Source of the DNA: Taibaiella soli
GTDB taxonomy: Bacteria; Bacteroidota; Bacteroidia; Chitinophagales; Chitinophagaceae
Length of the DNA stretch: 64,000 nucleotides
NCBI RefSeq assembly: GCF_003236175.1
Contig: NZ_QKTW01000018.1
Span: forward strand, 1 to 64,000
Direction: 5' to 3'
Numbering within the stretch: position 1 is the first letter of the stretch; each line of letters begins with the position of its first letter. The position numbers were made by a program, and so were the translations under genes. The notes beneath the pieces are model-generated. The model had not been told where the DNA came from. It made no database searches and saw only the letters and a program-made list of their open reading frames with translations. Below, piece by piece: positions 1 to 8,343 of the stretch.

Positions 1-476
1 CCGATTTTTTGGGGGGACGTCATATTCCCATCGGTATGTGTATACTCTGAGCCTGTACCAGTATAAACTCTTGATTGCACGTCTTCTTTTACAATAAAGG
101 GAATGCCAAAAGTTGGTATGAAATTAAGCTCAGTTGTTCTGTGTTTTCCTAAAGCGATACCAATCATTGGCATCAGATTCAGGCAGGCATTCTGATAATT
201 TATAGACGCATCGTCATGGCTCAGCACAAAGCTTGTGGAGAATTTAGTCATGGATATTCCGGCTCCTGTTCCAAGTCGAAAGCGGGTTCCGATTTTCCAT
301 TGAAAACGGCCGGTAATGATTGGCAGCGGATGTTTTTGAGTCTCGACAGCTTCCGAAAATTTTCCGGTCGAAACAGCCCACGGACCGGATAAACCAGCGT
401 CAATTGTCCAGCTGTCTTGTGCCTGAGCGGATATGTAAATGGCCGATGTGAAAAAGAGAAGGATGAATTTGCGCAT
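1..476 (-). CDS. Outer-membrane beta-barrel protein, C-terminus cut by window edge
   Basis: This is an open frame of 158 codons on the minus strand that begins with ATG at 476 and runs off the left edge without a stop. The first residues, MRKFILLFFTSAIYISAQAQ, form a clear Sec signal peptide. The rest alternates polar and hydrophobic residues with many Gly and aromatic residues (for example GRFQWKIGTRFRLGTGAGI), as in small Bacteroidota outer-membrane beta-barrel proteins. The function cannot be told from this part. The gene is divergent from the metalloprotease at 655, and the roughly 180 bp between them must hold both promoters. Confidence 0.6.
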   Translation of the reverse strand, partial: MRKFILLFFTSAIYISAQAQDSWTIDAGLSGPWAVSTGKFSEAVETQKHPLPIITGRFQWKIGTRFRLGTGAGISMTKFSTSFVLSHDDASINYQNACLNLMPMIGIALGKHRTTELNFIPTFGIPFIVKEDVQSRVYTGTGSEYTHTDGNMTSPQKI

Positions 477-550
477 AAGGTCAGGTGTGTTGTTTTTGCC
501 TAAACAAAATAATTCAATCGCCATTGATTTCATATAGCATCTGGTTCTGG

Positions 551-582
551 AATGTCACAGTATGATAATTTTTATTGTCATA
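551..582 (+). repeat. Upstream segment shared with the downstream paralogue (copy 1)
   Basis: A 32-bp stretch starting AATGTCACAGTATGATAA and ending TTGTCATA lies about 75 bp before the first metalloprotease gene. A nearly identical stretch lies at 3158-3188, at a similar distance before the second. The tandem duplication therefore included the 5' regulatory region, or this part is under selection, for instance as a regulator site. Confidence 0.6.
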
Positions 583-654
583 CCATGTGAGGTGCTATGA
601 TAGTGCAGTGATACTTTTTAAATTTGGTTATCGCTCATTTTAATGTCACCAAAA

Positions 655-2964
655 ATGATAAAGAACTCTATCTTATTAATGACCGCAATATTTTGCATGG
701 CAGGTGGACGTATCTATGCACAAAACTGTGGTACCGATGCGTATAACCAGAACTATAAAGCGCAACATCCCGAAGTGGCCGTTTATGAACAGCAATTGCA
801 GCAGGAATTGCTGCAAAGCATGAAAAAAATAAATCTCAATAAGTTTGCCCGCACGACCAATCAAAACGAAACTACGGTTTACGATGTACCTGTTGTGTTT
901 CACATTATTCACGATTATGGAAACGAATACATCAGCGATACCGTAGTGTACAATGTGCTGGAACGGGTCAATAGTGTTTTTGCCAAAACAAATTTTTCGG
1001 AACTGGCGGACATCTTTCCAAATTATGCGGGTGTAATACCTGGCACTACCAAAGATTACGTCGGTAAGGCCAATATTCATTTTCATCTTGCTACAATAGA
1101 TCCGCAGGGTAATCCCACACATGGCATTACGCACCGCCGGTCTTATCTGGCTTACAGAGGAGACGACAACTGCAAATTTGACCAATGGACACCGGCATCT
1201 TATGCTAATATCTGGATCGTGGGGTCTATGGCTCAGATTAGTTCGGAAGGAGGCTATACATATGGCATTCCGGCCGCCAACGGAAATCCGTATATCGATG
1301 GAATTATACAGTCCTACGGGTATATTAATGTCAACAATAATCTCAGTCATCATTTTGGACATTTTCTGGGTTTGCAACATCCGTTCACAAGTGGTGGCTG
1401 GTGTGGGGACGACGGGGTAGACGACACACCGCCGGTTGGAGCTACAGGTGCGGTTGTAAATGGTTGTGTATTTGATACCTCATGTGCACACGGTTATTTG
1501 AAACAATACACGTACAATGAAATGATGACATTGTATGGTGAGATATATCCAGGCTTGTCTTTCAATCCTGTGGACAGCACTTCGTTAATCGACTATCCAG
1601 ATACGTCGAATGCTCAAAATATAATGTTAGCCTACCCCTGTTCTAAAATGTTTACCTATGGACAAACACAGGTGATGCGCGCTGTACTCAACGGCACAAT
1701 GGCCAATAGGAGCAATCTGATCAGTAGTTCGAATCTTACGGTAACCGGAGCGTTGGCTCCCTGGCCAGATCTTCAGCCAGTGGCCGATTTCTCGTTGAGC
1801 AGGGTCACGCAGAGCTTTGCGGATCATGTTCCGGCGGACAGAGTTTTCGGTTGTATGAATGATTGCACGTTTACTTTTACTGACCGTAGCTGGAACGATA
1901 CCATTATTGATCGTCAATGGACGTTTTCCAACGGCGCAACCAGTCCAGTTGCCACTACACCAACTGTAACCAATAAATTCTCACAACCAGGTTGGGTGGA
2001 TGTAACACTCACTGCAACCGGCAACGGAACGGGCAGCAGTACTATAACCCGGAAAGCTGTATTTGTCGCAGATACCGCGGCTATCAATCCGGATGGTTAT
2101 TTTCAGGAATTCCGGCCTGGCGATATCAGTAACTGGCCCATGTTTAATTATTACAACAATGATTTCAAATGGTCTGCGTCGAAGTACGGCGTTTACGATA
2201 CGACAGCTATTTGCTATAATAATTTTGACCCGCGTATCGACAATGTGTATTTGTTGGGCACGTCTGAATTGCTGGGTACACCCGGTGGCGATTATGACGA
2301 TCTGTTTACGCCTGCTTTCGATCTCTCGGGTCCACAGTACACCTACAATTGTAACCTGAATTTTATGAGCGCTTCAGCTACGCGTGCTACCGTTTTTAGT
2401 GATATGAAAGATTCGTTGGAAATCTGGTATTCGATAGACTGCGCGCAGAGCTGGAAAGTGTTGAAGATATTCACCCAGGATTTGCTGCACAGACAAGGAA
2501 TGGTCGCAACAAGCTATCATCCCGCATCGCCCGCAGACTGGACTTTTCAAAGCATCGATATACCGCAGAACGCAAAAACCAGTAAAACATTTTTCCGCTT
2601 TCGGTACAAGCCAGGTGTCAATAGTCATGGCTTTGGGACAGGAAATAATTTTTATATGGATCGTTTTCAAATCAATAATGTGCCTACCGGCGTAAACGCT
2701 GTAACGCTTGAAACAACAGGCTTAACGCTTGCTCCTAATCCAACTGTGGGCAGCACCAATTTGTATGTAAAAGGAGGTAGTGGGCAGGCACAGATTCGTG
2801 TAACGGATATTACGGGAAAGCTTGTGTATTGTACACAACAGGTCTTAAATGGAAATTTGGCTACTATAGAGATTCCTGCTGCAAGCCTTGCTGTGAAAGG
2901 TATGTATCTGGTACAGATAATTTATAACCAGCAAACGCATACAGAGAAGTTGATGGTATATTAA
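655..2964 (+). CDS. Secreted M43-like metalloprotease homologue lacking the catalytic Glu, with PKD and T9SS domains
   Basis: The protein has a Sec signal peptide ending at YAQ, a pappalysin-type (M43) protease domain at about residues 65-355, a PKD-like domain at about 385-475 and a C-terminal T9SS sorting domain (TLAPNPT ... KGMYLVQI ... TEKLMVY). It is therefore probably exported and then secreted or surface-bound. The zinc motif, HExxHxxGxxH in active enzymes, reads HHFGHFLGLQH at residues 232-242, so the catalytic Glu is His. The downstream Met-turn segment is also altered (NIMLAYP against NVMDYTY in the next gene). The neighbouring paralogue keeps HE. This copy is probably a non-hydrolytic homologue. 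ATG 655 is preferred over ATG 643 because it aligns with the start of the paralogue. Confidence 0.85.
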   Translation: MIKNSILLMTAIFCMAGGRIYAQNCGTDAYNQNYKAQHPEVAVYEQQLQQELLQSMKKINLNKFARTTNQNETTVYDVPVVFHIIHDYGNEYISDTVVYNVLERVNSVFAKTNFSELADIFPNYAGVIPGTTKDYVGKANIHFHLATIDPQGNPTHGITHRRSYLAYRGDDNCKFDQWTPASYANIWIVGSMAQISSEGGYTYGIPAANGNPYIDGIIQSYGYINVNNNLSHHFGHFLGLQHPFTSGGWCGDDGVDDTPPVGATGAVVNGCVFDTSCAHGYLKQYTYNEMMTLYGEIYPGLSFNPVDSTSLIDYPDTSNAQNIMLAYPCSKMFTYGQTQVMRAVLNGTMANRSNLISSSNLTVTGALAPWPDLQPVADFSLSRVTQSFADHVPADRVFGCMNDCTFTFTDRSWNDTIIDRQWTFSNGATSPVATTPTVTNKFSQPGWVDVTLTATGNGTGSSTITRKAVFVADTAAINPDGYFQEFRPGDISNWPMFNYYNNDFKWSASKYGVYDTTAICYNNFDPRIDNVYLLGTSELLGTPGGDYDDLFTPAFDLSGPQYTYNCNLNFMSASATRATVFSDMKDSLEIWYSIDCAQSWKVLKIFTQDLLHRQGMVATSYHPASPADWTFQSIDIPQNAKTSKTFFRFRYKPGVNSHGFGTGNNFYMDRFQINNVPTGVNAVTLETTGLTLAPNPTVGSTNLYVKGGSGQAQIRVTDITGKLVYCTQQVLNGNLATIEIPAASLAVKGMYLVQIIYNQQTHTEKLMVY

Positions 2965-3024
2965 AGCTGAACGCCTGAGACTGAAAGCATGCTCTTTTTT
3001 TGAATGGAGTTAGATAAAAAAACA

Positions 3025-3055
3025 AGCCGTTCCACTGTATTGGAGCGGCTTTTTA
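3025..3055 (+). terminator. Rho-independent terminator
   Basis: A 10-bp stem (AGCCGTTCCA pairing with TGGAGCGGCT, one G-T pair) with a 6-base loop is followed by a short T run. It lies about 60 bp after the first metalloprotease stop, so the two paralogues are probably transcribed separately. Confidence 0.8.
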
Positions 3056-3157
3056 TTGCTGCTTTAAACGTCATGCTGTGGTAAAATGATTGTCATGAAA
3101 TAAAACATCTGATGTATTTGGTCGTTGGAAACTCTTTGTGGTATTGCCTTTGCAGAG

Positions 3158-3188
3158 AATGTCACAGTAGGATAATTTAATTGTCATA
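3158..3188 (+). repeat. Upstream segment shared with the first paralogue (copy 2)
   Basis: This 31-bp stretch begins AATGTCACAGTAGGATAA and ends TTGTCATA. It matches 551-582 with a few differences and lies about 75 bp before ATG 3262. Confidence 0.6.
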
Positions 3189-3261
3189 TAGGATTGGTTT
3201 GAATGTCTGTGTAGTGGTACAGTCTACTTTTGAAGTATCTCTATATTTTAAATATCACCTA

Positions 3262-5613
3262 ATGACTAGAAAATCTATCTTATTTGTCTCAGCACTCACA
3301 TGCCTCTCCGGCGGACTAGTTCGTGCACAGCAGGTTTGCGGCACGGATGAATTTTACAGGAAGTACAGAGCGGAACATCCTGAAGTCGCGGTTTACGAAA
3401 AGCAATTGCAGCGGGAATTGTTGCAAAACATGAAGCAATTGAATCTTCAGAAATTTGCCAGGACGACCAATGAAAATGAAGACATCGTTTACGATGTGCC
3501 GATCGTGTTTCACATCATTCATGATTATGGCGCCGAATATGTCAACGATACGTTGATTTACGCCACTGTTCAGGGTATTAATGAAGTTTATTCCAAAACA
3601 AATCTTGCGCAGATGGCTGGTGTGATTCCAACATTTGCAGGTGTTATTCCGGGTACAACGAAAGACTATATTGGTAAAGCAAATATTCAGTTTCATCTGC
3701 CGACAAAAGATCCGAATGGTAATCCGACTCATGGTATTACCAGGCGCAGGTCTTATCTGGCATCAAACGGTGATGAAAACTCTAAGTTTGACCAATGGGC
3801 ACCAGACTCCTACGCGAATATCTGGATCGTAGCCAGGATGAGTGCCAATCACGATCGTGCTGCGGCTTATACAGTCCCGATTCCGGGCGCGGCGGCAAAT
3901 CCGTATATAGATGGAATCAACTGTCTGTATGATTATACCAACCGCGACAACACACTTAGCCATGAGCTTGGTCACTACCTGAGCCTGGATCACCCATGGG
4001 GAAATACAAACAATCCGGATATTGCCTGCGGCGATGATGGTGTAGACGATACGCCACCTACAAAAGGCCATAATCCGCCACCGGCAGGCCAAAGCGGATG
4101 TACTCCGGCAAATTTGTATGATACTGTTTGTACACAAGGGTATTTCAAAAAATATTCCTACGATCAGATGATCACATTGTATGGTGAGATATATCCTGGT
4201 TTGTCTTTTAATCAATATGACAGCACCTCATTTATTGATTATCCCGATACAACGAATTCGCAGAACGTAATGGACTATACCTACTGCTCTAAAATGTTTA
4301 CCTATGGGCAGACACAAAAAATGCGTGCGGCGCTGATCAGTACAGTTGCCAATCGTAATCATCTTTTCGCTGACGGAAATCTTGTAGCGACGGGCGCGTT
4401 GGAATCCTGGACAGATCTGCCTCCTGTGGCGGATTTTTCACTGGGTCGTATCAGTGGCAGTATTGGAGATAAAGTGCCTGCCGACAAAGTTTTCGGTTGT
4501 GTCAACAGCTATACTTTCACCTTTATTGACAGAAGTTGGAACGATACCATTGCCGGCCTGAGTTGGACATTCTCCAACGGCGCTGCCAATGCCACCGCAT
4601 CTTCCAAAACGGTAACCAATACATTTTCAGAACCGGGCTGGGTGGACGTAACGCTAACGGCAACCGGAAACAATGGTTCAGGTAGTAATACGATAGAACG
4701 GAAAGCCGTGTATGTGGCTGATCTTACAGCAATCAATCCTGATGGTTATCTGCAGGAATTTAATCCGGCTGATATCGGAAACTGGCCCATGTTTAATTAC
4801 TACAACAATAATTTTAAATGGTCGGTATCGAAACACGGCATGTATGATACAACGGCCATCTGCTATAATAATTTTGATCCTCGTGCCAATAACGCATATA
4901 CTTTGGCCACATCAGAATTACTGGGAACGCCTGCCGGTGATTACGATGATATGTTTACACCAGCTTTTGATCTTTCGGGTTCACAATATGCAGCCAACTG
5001 CAATTTGAATTTTATGAGCTCCAGTACTTCCCGGACAACAGTGCCTGCAGATATGAGAGATTCACTGGAAATCTGGTATTCTACAGATTGTGCTAACAGT
5101 TGGAAGCTACTTACTATTCTAAGCAAGGGGGCATTGCATGTTCAAGGCATATCGGAAGTAAATTACAGTCCGGCGTGGCCTGCTGACTGGACGCTGCAAA
5201 GCATCAATATTCCTGCCGGGGCAAAATCCAATAAAACGTTTTTCAGGTTTCGTTATAAACCCGGCGCTGGCGCAAATGGTTTAGGTTCCGGAAATAATTT
5301 TTACATGGACCGTCTGCATATCAATAACATGCCGACAGGTGTAAATTCTGCGATGCTGGAAACAGCGGGCGTGACAGTGGCGCCAAATCCTACGAAGGGC
5401 AATGCAAATTTGTATGTAAAAGGTGGCAGTGGTCGGGCAGAAATTCAGGTTGCAGACATTGCCGGAAAGGTTGTGTATCGAACACAGCAGGCATTAAATG
5501 GAAATGTAACCGTCATCGACATTCCGGCTGCGAGCATTGCTGTGAAAGGGATGTATCTGGTGCAGGTAATTTCAAACCAGCAAACGCGTACCGAGAAGTT
5601 AGTGGTTTATTAA
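3262..5613 (+). CDS. Secreted M43-type zinc metalloprotease with PKD and T9SS sorting domains
   Basis: This is a tandem paralogue of the gene at 655, similar along the whole length (783 residues from this start). The signal peptide ends at VRAQ. The zinc motif HELGHYLSLDH (residues 234-244) keeps the catalytic Glu235 and three zinc-binding His, although the usual Gly before the last zinc ligand is Ser. NVMDYTYCSKM downstream supplies the Met-turn. A PKD-like domain and a T9SS C-terminal domain (VAPNPTKG ... KGMYLVQV ... TEKLVVY) follow. The likely role is an extracellular endopeptidase. ATG 3262 is chosen because a longer reading from TTG 3181 would put 27 non-signal residues in front of a good signal peptide, and because it matches the paralogue. 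Confidence 0.87.
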   Translation: MTRKSILFVSALTCLSGGLVRAQQVCGTDEFYRKYRAEHPEVAVYEKQLQRELLQNMKQLNLQKFARTTNENEDIVYDVPIVFHIIHDYGAEYVNDTLIYATVQGINEVYSKTNLAQMAGVIPTFAGVIPGTTKDYIGKANIQFHLPTKDPNGNPTHGITRRRSYLASNGDENSKFDQWAPDSYANIWIVARMSANHDRAAAYTVPIPGAAANPYIDGINCLYDYTNRDNTLSHELGHYLSLDHPWGNTNNPDIACGDDGVDDTPPTKGHNPPPAGQSGCTPANLYDTVCTQGYFKKYSYDQMITLYGEIYPGLSFNQYDSTSFIDYPDTTNSQNVMDYTYCSKMFTYGQTQKMRAALISTVANRNHLFADGNLVATGALESWTDLPPVADFSLGRISGSIGDKVPADKVFGCVNSYTFTFIDRSWNDTIAGLSWTFSNGAANATASSKTVTNTFSEPGWVDVTLTATGNNGSGSNTIERKAVYVADLTAINPDGYLQEFNPADIGNWPMFNYYNNNFKWSVSKHGMYDTTAICYNNFDPRANNAYTLATSELLGTPAGDYDDMFTPAFDLSGSQYAANCNLNFMSSSTSRTTVPADMRDSLEIWYSTDCANSWKLLTILSKGALHVQGISEVNYSPAWPADWTLQSINIPAGAKSNKTFFRFRYKPGAGANGLGSGNNFYMDRLHINNMPTGVNSAMLETAGVTVAPNPTKGNANLYVKGGSGRAEIQVADIAGKVVYRTQQALNGNVTVIDIPAASIAVKGMYLVQVISNQQTRTEKLVVY

Positions 5614-5690
5614 AGGCTGAAAGCTTGCTCGTGCGAATAACGGTCGGACGGTCAGTGTCGGCTGGCTATTATTCATTTTCAATAATACAA

Positions 5691-5722
5691 GAAAAGGTTG
5701 TCCCGTTCGGGACAACCTTTTC
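5691..5722. terminator. Bidirectional terminator between convergent genes
   Basis: A perfect 15-bp inverted repeat (GAAAAGGTTGTCCCG and its complement) has A-rich and T-rich outer ends, so it can act on both strands. It separates the metalloprotease at 3262 from the convergent beta-lactamase gene. Confidence 0.9.
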
Positions 5723-5812
5723 TATCAATTTGACTATTGTGAAGGTTTAAGTCATAACAGCTGTATACTTGGTACCTAGTACTTACTACTTAGTACTTGC
5801 CACTGCCCGAGG

Positions 5813-6676
5813 CTAGTTGATCGCTCCGTAGTCTCTGAGAATATTGTGAACAATATCGAGGCGGATTTTTGCCCAATCCTTTGTGGTATCGCCGTTCGGA
5901 ATTTCGAAATTCTCTGCGAAGAAATAAGGATAAGCACGCATATTGCCTTTGTTCATAGATTCTTTCGGTTCTTTTACTGAAACCTCTCTTTCTGCGAAGC
6001 CAACTATCCAAAGCAACTGACGGCCTGGAAGATCGCTCCAGCCTGTTTTATAATACAGTTTATAACCGGCAGTATCTTCACGCAGCATCATACTGCGCAC
6101 GATACGCTGAGAACGTTCGGAAAAAGGTAATTCATTGAAGTAGAGGCGTTTTACAAAGCCGAGTTGTTCGTCTGCGGAGATTTTTAGTGTATCATTCAGC
6201 CAGAACTGATCGATAGCGCCGCCGATACGCATATTGCCATATTTCGCAGTGTCAATATAGTGCTGCATCAGGTTTGGACCAATACGACGTGCCAGCTCCT
6301 GAAAGTAGCCTACATTGCTCAGCTTAAATGCTTCACGCATATTCATATCCTTGTTCCATTCAGGCTTCGAACGCACTACGCTGTCCCATTTAATCACCAT
6401 CTGCTCGTCTGGTGCAATACCTGTTTCCAGGGCTACCAGTGAGTTGAAGATCTTAAATGTTGATGCCGGTGAAAATCGCTCCAGGCAACGGTCTTTGTTG
6501 TAATAATGGATCGATTCATGGTTGTTGTCCCGCAGGATAAAACAACTTTTCTGAATGCCATTATCCGTAAAATATTTGCTCCATTCGTCATGATCCTTAA
6601 TGCGGCTTTCCCGGCAAGAAGAAAAAATAACGGCGGTCAAAGGAAGTAGAAAAAGAAAAATGCGACCTATACGCAT
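5813..6676 (-). CDS. Class D (OXA-type) beta-lactamase, lipoprotein
   Basis: The 287-residue protein carries all class D landmarks with usual spacing: S72-T-F-K75 (nucleophile and the Lys that is carbamylated in the family), S120-N-V, Y146-G-N, QFWL at about 157-160, and K210-T-G. Members hydrolyse beta-lactams through an acyl-serine intermediate in the periplasm. The N-terminus ends in a lipobox (IFSSC, Cys21), so it is probably membrane-anchored. ATG 6676 is chosen; a TTG seven codons earlier is open but unnecessary. It stands alone between a terminator and a repeat-rich gap, with no visible regulator or mobility gene, which fits an intrinsic chromosomal enzyme. A BlaR-type sensor domain is unlikely because nothing else is fused. 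Confidence 0.9.
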   Translation of the reverse strand: MRIGRIFLFLLPLTAVIFSSCRESRIKDHDEWSKYFTDNGIQKSCFILRDNNHESIHYYNKDRCLERFSPASTFKIFNSLVALETGIAPDEQMVIKWDSVVRSKPEWNKDMNMREAFKLSNVGYFQELARRIGPNLMQHYIDTAKYGNMRIGGAIDQFWLNDTLKISADEQLGFVKRLYFNELPFSERSQRIVRSMMLREDTAGYKLYYKTGWSDLPGRQLLWIVGFAEREVSVKEPKESMNKGNMRAYPYFFAENFEIPNGDTTKDWAKIRLDIVHNILRDYGAIN

Positions 6677-6711
6677 ATCAATGCAGATTTTTTGCAAAAG
6701 TAATTAATCAG

Positions 6712-6905
6712 TTGACAATGGACAATTGACAGTTGACAATGTCCATTGTTTGTTGGCACAGATACAAAATCATTTCAATGTCAGCAGTTTTTTTAATTTT
6801 TTTTATTGTCGGCACGGTAGCTACGGTTAAACATCCGTTGCGTCGCACATTTCGTCGGCAGTACTACTATTGAGGGTAACTGTCAATTGTTCACTGTCAA
6901 TTGTC
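6712..6905. repeat. TTGACAATTGAC-type dispersed repeats
   Basis: Units such as GTTGACAATGGACAATTGAC and their complements occur on both sides of a short unique core (6760-6880). The same word family recurs at 11658-11690, 13579-13615, 13820-13850, 43620-43750 and 52704-52920. The right-hand unit overlaps the end of the efflux outer-membrane factor gene and supplies its stop codon. Confidence 0.7.
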
Positions 6906-8342
6906 AACTGTAAAAGAGCCGCCTCCCAGCGCCCTATAAAGTTCTATCGATTGTGTAAATAATAATTTTCTTGCATGGTTTTCTTCAATCTCGGCTTCAA
7001 GCGCACTTTTTTGAGCCGTAATAATTTCCAGGTAAGTAGCGTAACCGGAAACATATAGATCACGGGCGGAAGAAACAGCATCCTGTAGTGCCTGCGTTTG
7101 TTGCTCTTTCATGTGTAGCATTTTTTTTGTTTGTTCCAGTTGCTGCATCGTCGTTACTACCTCGCGAACCGCGTTGAGTACCGTTTTCTGATACATGTAG
7201 TAGGCCTCTTTGTTTTGTGCAATGGAAATAGCGTAAGCAGCGCTGATCTGTTTTTGATTGAAAACAGGCGCTGTCAGTCCGCCGAAAATACCCCATACAA
7301 ACGAGCCAGGGTTAAAAAGCAGCGAAGGATCGAACGCGTTGAAACCAACCGAAGGATTAATCGTCAGTGAAGGTAAAAATGCAGCACGTGCTACTTTTAC
7401 ATCTGCCTTAGCGGCTTGCAGTGATAATTCTGCTTCCTGGATGTCAGGACGATGCAGCAGCAAATCTGACGGAACACCTGTGTGTAGCCGCTCCGGAAGA
7501 TTTTCAGGAGATAATTCCTTGCTGCGATCGATATGCGCAGGATATTGCCCCATCAGGAATCGTAGCTGGTTTTCCAGCGCTATGATTTGTTGACGTGTAC
7601 TGTATTCAAAACTTTTGGTGTAGTACAGCTGCGCTTCAAACTGTTTTACCGCAAGCTCTGTAGCGCGTCCACCTTCTTTTTGCACCTTCACGATATCTAG
7701 TGCTGCTTCCTGTAGTTGCGTATTGCGTTTGACGATAAGCAATTCATTGTCGAGTGCCAGCAATTCATAATAAAGCGTTCCCGTTTGTGCGATCAGGGCA
7801 GTTGCAATGAGTTGCCTTCCTTTTTGAGTTGCCGCAAAACGTGCTATGGCAGCCTTTTTCCGGTTTCTTAATTTTCCCCAGAGATCAATTTCCCAGGAAC
7901 TCCGCAACCCTAAATAATAATCCGGTGTGGGTGTAGGAATACGTTGCTTGTCGGAGATATTCTCAGAAAATTCCGTGTCATAGTTACCGACACCATTCAT
8001 CGTATAATCTCCATAACGCTCTACGCCGGCCGTTGCCACCGCATTGATCGATGGCAATAAAGCTGCCTTAGCCATGCGTAATTGTTCTTTAGCAATCGTC
8101 ACGCGCTGCAATGCAATCAGCATGTCCTGGTTGTTCCGCAATACAGAATCAATAACCGTTTGTAAATGCTGGTCTTTAAAAAACTGCTGCCAGGCGATGT
8201 TTGCGGCGTTGACGGAATCACTGTTGTGATATACATCGGTGGGTACAGAAACCGAATCTGGGATCTGTACGCGTTTTGCTGTGTGGCAAGATGCCAGCAG
8301 CAAAGCGCTGATTATAAAATATAGCAAGAATGATCTTTTCAT
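6897..8342 (-). CDS. RND efflux outer-membrane factor lipoprotein (NodT/OprM family)
   Basis: This is a TolC-like channel of 481 residues, the outer-membrane exit duct of a tripartite drug efflux pump. The signal ends in a lipobox (LLASC, Cys19). The duplicated OEP organisation is visible: two helical halves with SSWEIDLWGKLRNRKKAA in the first and PDIQEAELSLQAAKADVKVARAAFLPS in the second, as in OprM/NodT proteins. It starts one base after the pump gene ends, so the two are co-transcribed. The last residues TVDN and the stop come from a dispersed TTGACAATTGAC repeat rather than from the conserved family sequence. Confidence 0.93.
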   Translation of the reverse strand: MKRSFLLYFIISALLLASCHTAKRVQIPDSVSVPTDVYHNSDSVNAANIAWQQFFKDQHLQTVIDSVLRNNQDMLIALQRVTIAKEQLRMAKAALLPSINAVATAGVERYGDYTMNGVGNYDTEFSENISDKQRIPTPTPDYYLGLRSSWEIDLWGKLRNRKKAAIARFAATQKGRQLIATALIAQTGTLYYELLALDNELLIVKRNTQLQEAALDIVKVQKEGGRATELAVKQFEAQLYYTKSFEYSTRQQIIALENQLRFLMGQYPAHIDRSKELSPENLPERLHTGVPSDLLLHRPDIQEAELSLQAAKADVKVARAAFLPSLTINPSVGFNAFDPSLLFNPGSFVWGIFGGLTAPVFNQKQISAAYAISIAQNKEAYYMYQKTVLNAVREVVTTMQQLEQTKKMLHMKEQQTQALQDAVSSARDLYVSGYATYLEIITAQKSALEAEIEENHARKLLFTQSIELYRALGGGSFTVDN

Positions 8343-8343
8343 T

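Noticed and set aside
676-1380. Long antisense open frame (234 codons) opposite the first metalloprotease
   Set aside because: It is the mirror of strongly coding sequence, lacks any family pattern, and a shorter open frame at the same place opposite the paralogue encodes a different length.
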